Below, piece after piece: positions 1 to 5,547 of a stretch of 9,074 nt of DNA. The stretch is from an uncultured Eubacteriales bacterium (lineage in GTDB: Bacteria > Bacillota > Clostridia > Oscillospirales > Ruminococcaceae), in contig CABUOE010000082.1 in NCBI GenBank assembly GCA_902493155.1, positions 1 to 9,074 on the forward strand. The letters are read 5' to 3'. A program made the translations under genes and the position numbers. Position 1 is the first letter of the stretch. Every line of letters starts with the position of its first letter. Below the pieces are notes generated by a model. The model had not been told where the DNA came from. It saw only the letters and a list, made by a program, of their open reading frames with translations, and ran no database searches.

Positions 1-92
1 TTTCAATCGATCAAATCCTTTTCCGGCGGTAGCCCATCGCAGGCAAACCGCCTGTTATCGGGGAAGCGACTCCCCTGACCTGTTATTTCTAA
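1..92 (-). other. Region downstream of pyrD with two small hairpins
   Basis: This is the non-coding stretch after the pyrD stop, up to the window edge. On the minus strand it has GGGGA-6 nt-TCCCC (60-75), then CAGGC-5 nt-GCCTG (40-54). Neither is followed by a T-tract, so they are not convincing intrinsic terminators. Near the edge the minus strand reads GGAAAAGGATTTGATCGATTG, cut off by the window. This could be the ribosome binding site and start region of a further gene. In clostridial pyr clusters that gene is often pyrE, but nothing here proves it. Confidence 0.3.
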
Positions 93-1004
93 TTACCAGG
101 GTTTTACCGTCCCGACCAGCTCGGAGACATTGTGGATGCCATGATCATCCAGCCACTGGTTGACCCTTTCGACGATGTATACCGGCGTTACAGGGTCGGT
201 AAAAATAGCGGCTCCCACTTGCACCGCTGAAGCGCCCGCCATCATCATTTCAATGGCATAAATAGAGTCGTGAATTCCTCCCATTCCGACGACCGGCACT
301 TTTACGGCGTTATAGACTTCCCAAACCATCCGCAGCGCGATCGGAAAAATCGCAGGGCCGGATAAGCCGCCTACGTTGTTGTGGAGTACCGGGCGACGAC
401 TTTCGACGTCGATGCGCATTCCCAAAAAGGTGTTGACTAAACTCAGGGCGTCGGCCCCTTCGGCCTCCACCGCCTTGGCGATTTCAGAGATACTGGTCAC
501 ATTGGGGCTGAGTTTGACCATCAAAGGCTTTTTCGTCGCCTGGCGGACTGCTTTTGTCACCTCCGCGGCGCTCTGGCAGTTGGTGCCGAAAGCCGCTCCT
601 CCCTGCTTTACGTTGGGGCAGGAAATGTTCAGTTCAATCATATCCACATTGGTGGGATCCAGCTTCTCGGCGATGGCGACGCAGTCTTCCAGCGTGCTCC
701 CCGCCACGTTTGCGATCACAGTGGTTCCCTTCTGAGACAGAGAGGGCAATTCATGCTCAATAAAATAGTCGACGCCCGGATTTTCCAGGCCGACAGAATT
801 GAGCATACCGCTGGGAGTCTCAGCGATACGCGGAGGAGGATTCCCGGCTTTGGGGTGGAGTGTCATACCCTTGACCGAGATTCCGCCCAGTCTCGACAGC
901 GGGAACAATTCCTCATATTCCCTTCCAAATCCCACACAGCCGGAAGCTGCGATCACCGGGTTGTTGAACTCAACGCCGGCAATTTTTACACGCATATGTG
1001 CCAT
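93..1004 (-). CDS. pyrD: Dihydroorotate dehydrogenase class 1B, catalytic subunit
   Basis: This FMN enzyme of 303 aa oxidises dihydroorotate to orotate in de novo pyrimidine synthesis. Class 1B forms pair with PyrK and pass electrons to NAD+ in the cytosol. Motifs seen: ELNISCPNVKQGG with the class 1 active-site Cys at about residue 129, VKLSPNV (163-169), GGLSGPAI (212-219), and the FMN phosphate site GMGGI with AGASAVQVG (about 240-264). The Cys base, rather than Ser, separates it from class 2. The start at 1004 is preferred over the ATG at 1049 because AAAGAGGTGA lies 7 nt upstream (1012-1021) and MAHMRVKIAG is a normal N-terminus. Its ATG overlaps the pyrK stop by one base (TAATG), which implies translational coupling. 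Length is normal for the family. Confidence 0.97.
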   Translation of the reverse strand: MAHMRVKIAGVEFNNPVIAASGCVGFGREYEELFPLSRLGGISVKGMTLHPKAGNPPPRIAETPSGMLNSVGLENPGVDYFIEHELPSLSQKGTTVIANVAGSTLEDCVAIAEKLDPTNVDMIELNISCPNVKQGGAAFGTNCQSAAEVTKAVRQATKKPLMVKLSPNVTSISEIAKAVEAEGADALSLVNTFLGMRIDVESRRPVLHNNVGGLSGPAIFPIALRMVWEVYNAVKVPVVGMGGIHDSIYAIEMMMAGASAVQVGAAIFTDPVTPVYIVERVNQWLDDHGIHNVSELVGTVKPW

Positions 1005-1780
1005 TAGAAAATCACCTCTTTGCTGTTGAATACAGGGCCATCCTTGCACACGTGGGCGTAACTGGATGTGCCGTCATGTTCATGAGTCTTGCAGGCGCAT
1101 CCCAGGCAGGCTCCAATGCCGCAGGCCATCCGTTCCTCCATGGAAATTTCGCATTCTATGTCAAATTCAGCAGCCAATTGCGCCACCTTCTGAAGCATGG
1201 GCTTGGGACCGCAGGCGTAGATCATGTCGGGCCGCTCCCCACTCTTGAGGCGCTGATACAGCACGTCGGTGACATATCCTTTGATCCCCTTGCTGCCGTC
1301 GTCGGTGCAGAGGATATGCTCGTTAAAAAACTTTTTGAACTCGTCGTCAAGAATGACCGCCTTGGCATCGCGGAATCCGGTAATAACCGTGGCATTGCCG
1401 CCGTAATATCCCGCCAGCGGCACCAGAGGAGGAGTGCCGATCCCGCCGCCGATCAGATAAACTTTTTTGTTAGGCGGAAGCATGGTGAATCCCCGGCCCA
1501 GGGGGCCCAGAATATCCAAGTTGTCCCACGCTTTGAATTGAGCGAGATATCCGGTTCCCTGCCCCTTGATTTCAAAAACAATGCGGATATAATTCTTGTC
1601 CAGATTGATATCCGCCAGAGAGATGGGACGTCTCAGCGGCATGTAGGGTACACGGATCTGCACAAACTGTCCCGGTCTTGCAAGACGCGCGATCTCCTTG
1701 CTTTTGATCGTAAAATCAAAAATATTTTTGGAGAGATTTTCCTTAAAAAGGATGGGGTAAATTCCCTGAACATACGGCAC
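1004..1780 (-). CDS. pyrK: Dihydroorotate dehydrogenase electron transfer subunit PyrK
   Basis: This FAD and [2Fe-2S] protein of 258 aa carries electrons from PyrD to NAD+. It belongs to the ferredoxin-NADP reductase fold. Seen in order: a beta-barrel FAD domain with RPIS (51-54), the nucleotide-binding segment GGGIGTPPL (111-119), ACGPKPM (189-195), and a C-terminal iron-sulphur motif with Cys 220, 225, 228 and 245 in CGIGACLGC...VCKDGPVF. The reading frame is open up to 1957, but it would run through a terminator and a promoter. I therefore place the start at the GTG at 1780, which has GGGAGG about 8 nt upstream. The protein then begins VPYVQGIYPI and has the usual family length. It is the first gene of the pyrKD transcript. 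Confidence 0.96.
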   Translation of the reverse strand: MPYVQGIYPILFKENLSKNIFDFTIKSKEIARLARPGQFVQIRVPYMPLRRPISLADINLDKNYIRIVFEIKGQGTGYLAQFKAWDNLDILGPLGRGFTMLPPNKKVYLIGGGIGTPPLVPLAGYYGGNATVITGFRDAKAVILDDEFKKFFNEHILCTDDGSKGIKGYVTDVLYQRLKSGERPDMIYACGPKPMLQKVAQLAAEFDIECEISMEERMACGIGACLGCACKTHEHDGTSSYAHVCKDGPVFNSKEVIF

Positions 1781-1814
1781 TCTTTTTTCCTCCCTATTCT
1801 TGTTAGATAGTTTT

Positions 1815-1843
1815 ATTTTACCAGAAATAGCTTCAAATTGCAA
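1815..1843 (-). promoter_or_regulatory. Sigma-A type promoter of pyrKD
   Basis: On the minus strand there is a -35 TTGCAA (1838-1843), a 17-nt spacer and a -10 TAAAAT (1815-1820), preceded by TGG (an extended -10). Transcription would begin near 1808. That leaves only about 28 nt before the pyrK GTG, just enough for the GGGAGG ribosome binding site. The site lies immediately after the lysC terminator, so pyrKD should be an independent transcript. The assignment is by pattern only. Confidence 0.7.
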
Positions 1844-1881
1844 TATTCCGCATCGAATGATAAAATATTTGCAAAAAAGAT

Positions 1882-1917
1882 AAAAAAAGACTATCTCAGG
1901 GTGCACCTGAGACAGCC
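1882..1917 (-). terminator. Rho-independent terminator after lysC
   Basis: On the minus strand a 12-bp stem (GGCTGTCTCAGG, loop TGCAC, CCTGAGATAGTC, two G-U pairs) is followed by TTTTTTT at 1882-1888. It starts 11 nt past the lysC stop. The plus strand also has a T-rich run after the stem (1918-1930), so it could work in both directions, although no plus-strand gene is seen. It separates the aspartate-family unit from pyrKD. Confidence 0.92.
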
Positions 1918-1928
1918 TTTTTCTTTTT

Positions 1929-2399
1929 TTAGTCGATAAAAGCTTCGGACAGGGCATTCATAGCTTTGACGCCGTTTGCCTTTTCAATCAAGACGGAAAT
2001 CTTGATTTCCGAGGTGGAAATCATCTGGATGTTGATGTCCGCTTCGAAAAGAGCCTCAAACATTTTAGCGGCAACGCCGGCGTTAGTCTGCATGCCCGCT
2101 CCAACGATGGAGACCTTGGTCACGTCGTCGTCCACTTCGATGCGGTGGGCGCCCAAAGCGTCCAGATTGTCGTTTAAAAGCTCCAGCGCGGTGTGGCGCA
2201 TATCAGTCGGAATGGTAAAACTGATGTCCTTTGTGCCGTCGCGGCCGATGGACTGGAGGATAATGTCTACATTGATCTTTTTCGTCGCCAAAAGGGAGAA
2301 GAGTCTAAATGCGATTCCGGGGCGGTCGGGAATACCAATTACCGCGATTCTGACCACATCATCATCTTTTGCAACACCTTTAATCAACAATTTTTCCAT
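1929..2399 (-). CDS. lysC: Internal in-frame start: aspartokinase beta subunit (ACT domains only)
   Basis: Within lysC, codon 246 is an ATG preceded by AAAGAGGTGA (2405-2414) with a 5-nt spacer. This is a near-perfect Shine-Dalgarno sequence, stronger than the one at the main start. Translation from it would give 156 residues, beginning MEKLLIKGVAKDDD and containing just the two ACT domains. Bacillus subtilis aspartokinase II is known to make such a beta subunit from an internal start at the matching place, forming an alpha2beta2 enzyme. The signal is visible in the sequence; that it is used here is inferred from the family. Confidence 0.7.
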   Translation of the reverse strand: MEKLLIKGVAKDDDVVRIAVIGIPDRPGIAFRLFSLLATKKINVDIILQSIGRDGTKDISFTIPTDMRHTALELLNDNLDALGAHRIEVDDDVTKVSIVGAGMQTNAGVAAKMFEALFEADINIQMISTSEIKISVLIEKANGVKAMNALSEAFID

Positions 2400-3134
2400 T
2401 TTGGTCACCTCTTTCACCTTAGTACCGGGAACGCGCTCCAAGCTCGAGCACACTTCAAGATTTACGCTGTATTTTTTCGCCATTTCAACCGACCGGTTGT
2501 GGAGCACCTGAGCGCCGCAGGAAGCAAGCTCCAGCATCTCGTCAAAGGAGATTTCCGAGAGCTTCTGGGCGGAGGGCACAATGCGGGGATCGGCGGTATA
2601 AACACCGTCCACGTCGGTGTAGATCTGGCAAAGGTCGGCGTGGAGCGACGCGGCGATGGCCACAGCGCTGGTATCGCTTCCGCCGCGGCCCAAAGTGGTG
2701 ACGTCGTCGTATTTGTTGATGCCCTGGAAGCCGGTCACAATGATGATGCGGCGTTTATCCAGTTCCTTCTCCATCCGCTCAGGTTCCAGCTTTTTGATGC
2801 GGGCGCGGGAGTAGTTAGAGTCAGTTACAAAGCCCGCCTGACGGCCGCTTAAGGAGACGACCGGGAAGCCCATGCTCTCAATGGCCATGGCGAGGAGAGA
2901 GGCAGAAATCTGCTCGCCGGTGGAAAGCAGCATATCCATTTCACGCTTGCTGGCGTTGGGGTTTATCTCCTCCGCCTTGGCGATCAGGTCGTCGGTGGTG
3001 TCGCCCTGTGCAGAGACCACGGCGATGACGTTGTTCCCTTCCTTGTAGGTGTCGGTGATGATTTTCGCCACATTGAATATGCGGTCTCGGTCTTTCACAG
3101 AGGTGCCGCCGAACTTTTGGACGATAAGTTTCAT
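1929..3134 (-). CDS. lysC: Aspartate kinase (alpha subunit, full-length product)
   Basis: This 401-aa enzyme phosphorylates L-aspartate with ATP, the first step to lysine, threonine, methionine and diaminopimelate. The kinase domain spans about 1-240: KFGGTSV (7-13), STGEQISASLLA (71-82), GRQAGF (98-103), GFQG (135-138), LGRGGSDTSA (148-157) and YTDVDGVYTADPR (172-184). Two ACT domains follow (about 262-330 and 340-401), including QSIGRDGTKDISFT and ISTSEIKISVLI; these bind the feedback inhibitor. Length and layout match monofunctional Bacillus-type aspartokinase. The start at 3134 gives MKLIVQKFGG, the family N-terminus. An in-frame ATG at 3146 sits inside the ribosome binding site AAAGGA, so it is less likely. 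The gene follows hom by 81 nt. No lysine riboswitch fits in that gap. An internal start is listed separately. Confidence 0.97.
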   Translation of the reverse strand: MKLIVQKFGGTSVKDRDRIFNVAKIITDTYKEGNNVIAVVSAQGDTTDDLIAKAEEINPNASKREMDMLLSTGEQISASLLAMAIESMGFPVVSLSGRQAGFVTDSNYSRARIKKLEPERMEKELDKRRIIIVTGFQGINKYDDVTTLGRGGSDTSAVAIAASLHADLCQIYTDVDGVYTADPRIVPSAQKLSEISFDEMLELASCGAQVLHNRSVEMAKKYSVNLEVCSSLERVPGTKVKEVTKMEKLLIKGVAKDDDVVRIAVIGIPDRPGIAFRLFSLLATKKINVDIILQSIGRDGTKDISFTIPTDMRHTALELLNDNLDALGAHRIEVDDDVTKVSIVGAGMQTNAGVAAKMFEALFEADINIQMISTSEIKISVLIEKANGVKAMNALSEAFID

Positions 3135-3156
3135 GAAAAGTACCATTCCTTTCAGA

Positions 3157-3178
3157 AAGCCGCGCAGCAACGCAGCCT
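3157..3178 (-). promoter_or_regulatory. Hairpin in the hom-lysC gap, just before the lysC RBS
   Basis: On the minus strand AGGCTGCG, a 6-nt loop and CGCGGCTT form an 8-bp stem with two G-U pairs. It ends 6 nt before the GAAAGGA ribosome binding site of lysC. A smaller stem (GCCC-ATAA-GGGC) lies closer to the hom stop. Neither has a long T-tract, so read-through from hom is expected. A role in translation or mRNA processing is possible but unproven. Confidence 0.35.
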
Positions 3179-3215
3179 AGTATCTATCAGACAGCCCTTA
3201 TGGGCCAAAACTGCC

Positions 3216-4454
3216 TTAGTAATCCAGCACGCGGATTTTCTGGAGAACTTTGTAAGCGGGATTCAACCCTTTAAGCTTTTCTTCCAGCTCGTACTCGGTC
3301 ATCTTGCCGGTGACAAAAGCATATTCCCCGTCAGGCTCGTTGTTGCGGGAGAGGAAGTCGGGATTCTCGAAAATTCCGGCGATTTCCTTCTTGGAAGCGG
3401 CCTCGTCGGGGGTTGCCACCCGGATATAGAACTGCAGCGGGGAAGTTTTATAGTCCGCCACGATGTTCTCTGAAGTGTCTTCCCAGCTTAAGGACTTGAC
3501 GGTGCTGTGCTTTTTGGCGATGTCGATAATATCGGCTACAACGGCGCTGGCTGTAGGGAACTTGCCGGCTCCCTTGCCGTAGAACACCACGTCTCCGGTG
3601 GCGTCGCCGCGGATGAGCACGCCGTTAAAGACGTCGTCGATGTTGGCGAGCTGGCTGTGGTGCGGAATGAAAGCCGGATAGACGGTGACGACAAGTTTAC
3701 CATCGTCAAGCTTCTTGGCGCGGCCGATGAGCTTGATGACGCCGCCCCAGGCGTCGGCGTACTCCACATCCTCCAGCGTCAGCTTATCGATTCCCTCGGT
3801 ATAGACGGTGTTGGGGTAAACATGGCGGCCAAAGGCCAAGGACGCCAAGATGCAGATTTTCCGGCAGGCATCGTGGCCCTCCACGTCGGCGGAGGGGTCG
3901 CGCTCGGCGTAGCCAAGCTGCTGGGCCAGTTTCAGAGCCTCGTCAAAGGGCATCCCATCGTGGATCATCTTGGTCAGGATGAAGTTGGAGGTGCCGTTTA
4001 GGATACCGGCCACCTCGGTGATTTCATTTGCGGCCAGGCACAGGTGCATGGGGCGGATAATGGGAATACCGCCGCCCACGCTTGCCTCGAAGAAAAAGTT
4101 TACGTTATGTTCTTTTGCAACCTTCAAAAGAGTGGCGCCCTTTGCGGCTACCAGCTCCTTGTTGGAGGTGACAACGCTTTTGCCGTGTTCCAGCAGGGAT
4201 TTGACGAAATCAAAAGCCGGAGAAAGGCCGCCCATAACCTCGGCGACGATAGAAACCTCCGGGTCGTTTAAGATCACATTGAAGTCCTTGGTGAATTTGT
4301 CTTTATAGGGAACGTCGAACTCTTTCAGATCCAGGATGTATTTGACCTCGATCTCCTGCCCCGCTTTTTTCGTGATGCTCTCACTGTTTTTCATCAGCAG
4401 TTCCACCACGCCGGAACCTACAACGCCGTGGCCCATGACCGCAACCTTTACCAT
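3216..4454 (-). CDS. hom: Homoserine dehydrogenase
   Basis: This 412-aa enzyme reduces aspartate semialdehyde to homoserine with NAD(P)H, the branch point to threonine and methionine. The Rossmann start is MVKVAVMGHGVVGSGV (GxGxxG at 8-13). NKELVAAKG (98-106) contains a conserved Lys. The substrate domain has EASVGGGIPIIRP (123-135), LNGTSNFIL (152-160) and the family signature GYAERDPSADVEGHDACRK (181-199), with the catalytic-region Lys at 199. The last 75 or so residues (SPLQFYIRVA to the end) look like a short ACT domain, so the protein is slightly shorter than the roughly 430-aa Bacillus form. The start at 4454 has GAAAGGA about 10 nt upstream. It lies between the ACT protein (251-nt gap) and lysC (81-nt gap). 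No thrB or thrC is in the window. Confidence 0.97.
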   Translation of the reverse strand: MVKVAVMGHGVVGSGVVELLMKNSESITKKAGQEIEVKYILDLKEFDVPYKDKFTKDFNVILNDPEVSIVAEVMGGLSPAFDFVKSLLEHGKSVVTSNKELVAAKGATLLKVAKEHNVNFFFEASVGGGIPIIRPMHLCLAANEITEVAGILNGTSNFILTKMIHDGMPFDEALKLAQQLGYAERDPSADVEGHDACRKICILASLAFGRHVYPNTVYTEGIDKLTLEDVEYADAWGGVIKLIGRAKKLDDGKLVVTVYPAFIPHHSQLANIDDVFNGVLIRGDATGDVVFYGKGAGKFPTASAVVADIIDIAKKHSTVKSLSWEDTSENIVADYKTSPLQFYIRVATPDEAASKKEIAGIFENPDFLSRNNEPDGEYAFVTGKMTEYELEEKLKGLNPAYKVLQKIRVLDY

Positions 4455-4705
4455 TTATAATCATTCCTTTCGATTGAACTCATATGTGGAGACAAGCCTC
4501 CTGGCCTCCCCGCCCCAAAACGGCCGAAACTGTTTGAAAATCCCTCTTCAAACGCCCGCCCGGTTGATGATTCCCCTCAGAAATGGCCTGAAACAGCCTT
4601 ACTCAGCCTGTGATCGGCGCCAATTTCAAGTACCATTTACTATATTCCGCTGCACGCTGATTGTTGACAGATGTTTTCATAAGACGCACAGTCTATTCTT
4701 AGATG
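4455..4705 (-). other. Gap between the ACT gene and hom, with a 7-bp hairpin
   Basis: These 251 nt hold no supported gene. On the minus strand there is a perfect stem GTTTGAA, loop GAGGGATT, TTCAAAC (plus-strand 4532-4553). There is also a weak possible -10 (TATAGT) with no clear -35. I see no T-box core and no terminator with a T-tract, so hom is probably read through from the ACT gene. An 11-codon ORF (4448-4483) overlaps the hom start but lacks a well-spaced ribosome binding site. Confidence 0.4.
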
Positions 4706-5146
4706 CTAGATCTTTTTCACCGACACTACGCCGTACAGTCCCGACAGGCTGCGGACGATGTCCTCAGGATCCAGCTCGTCCCGGTTGATTCGGATGCCCA
4801 CCGTCACGATGGCCACCGTATCCACAGGGATGTTCTGGTTGACGGTCAGGATGTTGGCCCCCAGCTCATAGAGGAGTTTTAGGACTTTGGAAAGAACGCC
4901 GGGCTCATCGGAAAGCTTCAGGTACAGGGTGCTTAATTGCCCCGAGGCCTTCTCGTCGAACACCTGGACGTTGTCTTTGTACTTATAGAAAGCGCTCCGT
5001 GAAATTCCCACCATGCGGCAGGCGTCGGAAGAATTTTTGGCCTCGTTTTTGGAGAGGAGATGCTTCGCCTCCACCACCTTCAAAAACACGTCGGGCAGCA
5101 CGTCGGTGCTGACGACCAGGCGTTTCGGTTTCTTTTCCAGTTCCAT
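4706..5146 (-). CDS. PheB-like ACT-domain protein (UPF0735 family)
   Basis: This is a small cytosolic protein of 146 aa. Residues about 35-60 (AKNSSDACRMVGISRSAFYKYKD read in parts) look like a helix-turn-helix. Residues about 71-146 form an ACT domain (LYLKLSDEPGVLSKVLKLL, then ANILTVNQNIPV, ending GVVSVKKI). The SRSAFYKYKD segment and overall length match Bacillus PheB, whose molecular role is not well defined. ACT domains usually bind amino acids. With hom and lysC downstream, it is plausibly an amino-acid-responsive regulator of this unit; that is inference from context. The start at 5146 gives MELEKKPKR. An in-frame ATG at 5158 lies against the ribosome binding site GAAAGGA, so I prefer 5146. 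No enzymatic motif is seen. Confidence 0.9.
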   Translation of the reverse strand: MELEKKPKRLVVSTDVLPDVFLKVVEAKHLLSKNEAKNSSDACRMVGISRSAFYKYKDNVQVFDEKASGQLSTLYLKLSDEPGVLSKVLKLLYELGANILTVNQNIPVDTVAIVTVGIRINRDELDPEDIVRSLSGLYGVVSVKKI

Positions 5147-5220
5147 GAAAATCAACATTCCTTTCCGGATGTTTTGGATGGTTTGCCTGGGGACTAGTCA
5201 TCGCTTACCCTGCGCAAGAT

Positions 5221-5280
5221 GCCGCCATCGTTTTTGCGGCAAAGACAGAAAACTCCATGTTTAAAAGTTTGCTTTTAAAC
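5221..5280 (-). promoter_or_regulatory. Two hairpins in the ACT-gene leader
   Basis: On the minus strand there is a perfect 9-bp stem, GTTTAAAAG, loop CAAA, CTTTTAAAC (5259-5280). It is followed by GCCGC, a 10-nt loop and GCGGC (5221-5240). They lie between the upstream terminator and the ACT start. Neither has a T-tract after it. They could stabilise or regulate the leader RNA. The function is unknown. Confidence 0.45.
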
Positions 5281-5327
5281 GACTCCCGCCTTTCCTGCGC
5301 GGCAAATAGAAGTTCCGGTTTCAGGCG

Positions 5328-5358
5328 AAAAAAGAAACCCCGTCCTTTTCAGGCGGGG
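5328..5358 (-). terminator. Intrinsic terminator in the symporter-ACT gap (possible attenuator)
   Basis: On the minus strand CCCCG pairs with CGGGG, with an inner CC/GG after a one-base bulge, and is followed by TTTCTTTTTT. Two outer G-U pairs extend the stem. It lies about 200 nt past the symporter stop and 182 nt before the ACT start. It may end symporter transcripts. Alternatively, because candidate promoters lie just upstream, it may attenuate the ACT-hom-lysC transcript. The 5' arm overlaps a competing stem, TCAGGC-CCC-GCCTGA (5349-5363). Confidence 0.75.
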
Positions 5359-5402
5359 CCTGATTCCGTCTAACAAGTACAGTTGTCAATCAACTAAAAA
5401 CA

Positions 5403-5431
5403 ACTATAACACTTCTTTAGGCGGAATACAA
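5403..5431 (-). promoter_or_regulatory. Candidate promoter of the ACT-hom-lysC unit
   Basis: On the minus strand: -35 TTGTAT (5426-5431), 17-nt spacer, -10 TATAGT (5403-5408) with TGT before it (extended -10). Initiation would be near 5396, upstream of the terminator at 5328-5358. Other candidates in the same AT-rich stretch are TTTACA (5464-5469)-18 nt-TAATAT (5440-5445) and TTTACA (5520-5525)-17 nt-TAAAAA (5497-5502). AT-rich DNA gives such matches easily, so which one is real is uncertain. Confidence 0.45.
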
Positions 5432-5436
5432 TTCTG

Positions 5437-5463
5437 GAAATATTAGATATTTCTGCGAAATAT
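5437..5463 (-). promoter_or_regulatory. Three-half-site operator-like repeat
   Basis: The plus strand reads GAAATAT-TAG-ATATTTC-TGC-GAAATAT. These are three perfect 7-bp half-sites in alternating orientation, each separated by 3 nt, giving a 10-bp period (one helical turn). A further 9-bp inverted repeat, ATTAGATAT (5442-5450) and ATATCTAAT (5489-5497), flanks it. The element overlaps one candidate -10 and lies just upstream of the -35 of another. It looks like a transcription factor site. The protein that binds it is unknown. The spacing does not fit the CodY consensus, which has one base between TTTC and GAAA. Confidence 0.5.
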
Positions 5464-5547
5464 TGTAAAAAATATTCATTTTAGACAGATATCTAATTTT
5501 TACGCTTAATTCCTTTTAATGTAAAATCTATTTAGTGGTTTTCACTG

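Noticed and set aside
998..1810. Long plus-strand open frame (270 codons) opposite pyrK
   Set aside because: pyrK is unmistakable on the other strand; the antisense frame has no ribosome binding site that I can defend, and its product has no recognisable domain.
1781..1957. Extended N-terminus for pyrK running up to 1957
   Set aside because: It would translate through the lysC terminator and the pyrKD promoter and overlap the lysC end; the GTG at 1780 has a good GGGAGG site and gives the family length.
2193..2852. Plus-strand open frame (219 codons) opposite lysC
   Set aside because: It is antisense to a clear aspartate kinase, with no family resemblance and no initiation signal.
3135..3215. 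Lysine riboswitch before lysC
   Set aside because: The gap is 81 nt, about half of what the lysine riboswitch needs, and no matching core is seen.
4448..4483. Minus-strand 11-codon ORF (MSSIERNDYKW) overlapping the hom start
   Set aside because: The nearest AGGAGG is about 15 nt away, too far for a normal start; probably chance.
4664..4669. Perfect TTGACA on the plus strand
   Set aside because: There is no -10 at 16-18 nt and no plus-strand gene follows.
4455..4705. Threonine T-box or SAM riboswitch before hom
   Set aside because: There is no T-box core sequence and no terminator with a T-tract; I could not see a SAM-type core either.
5205..5258. Minus-strand 17-codon ORF (MEFSVFAAKTMAASCAG) in the ACT leader, a possible leader peptide
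   Set aside because: It has no Shine-Dalgarno sequence; the upstream bases are in a 9-bp hairpin; and it is not rich in threonine, isoleucine or methionine.
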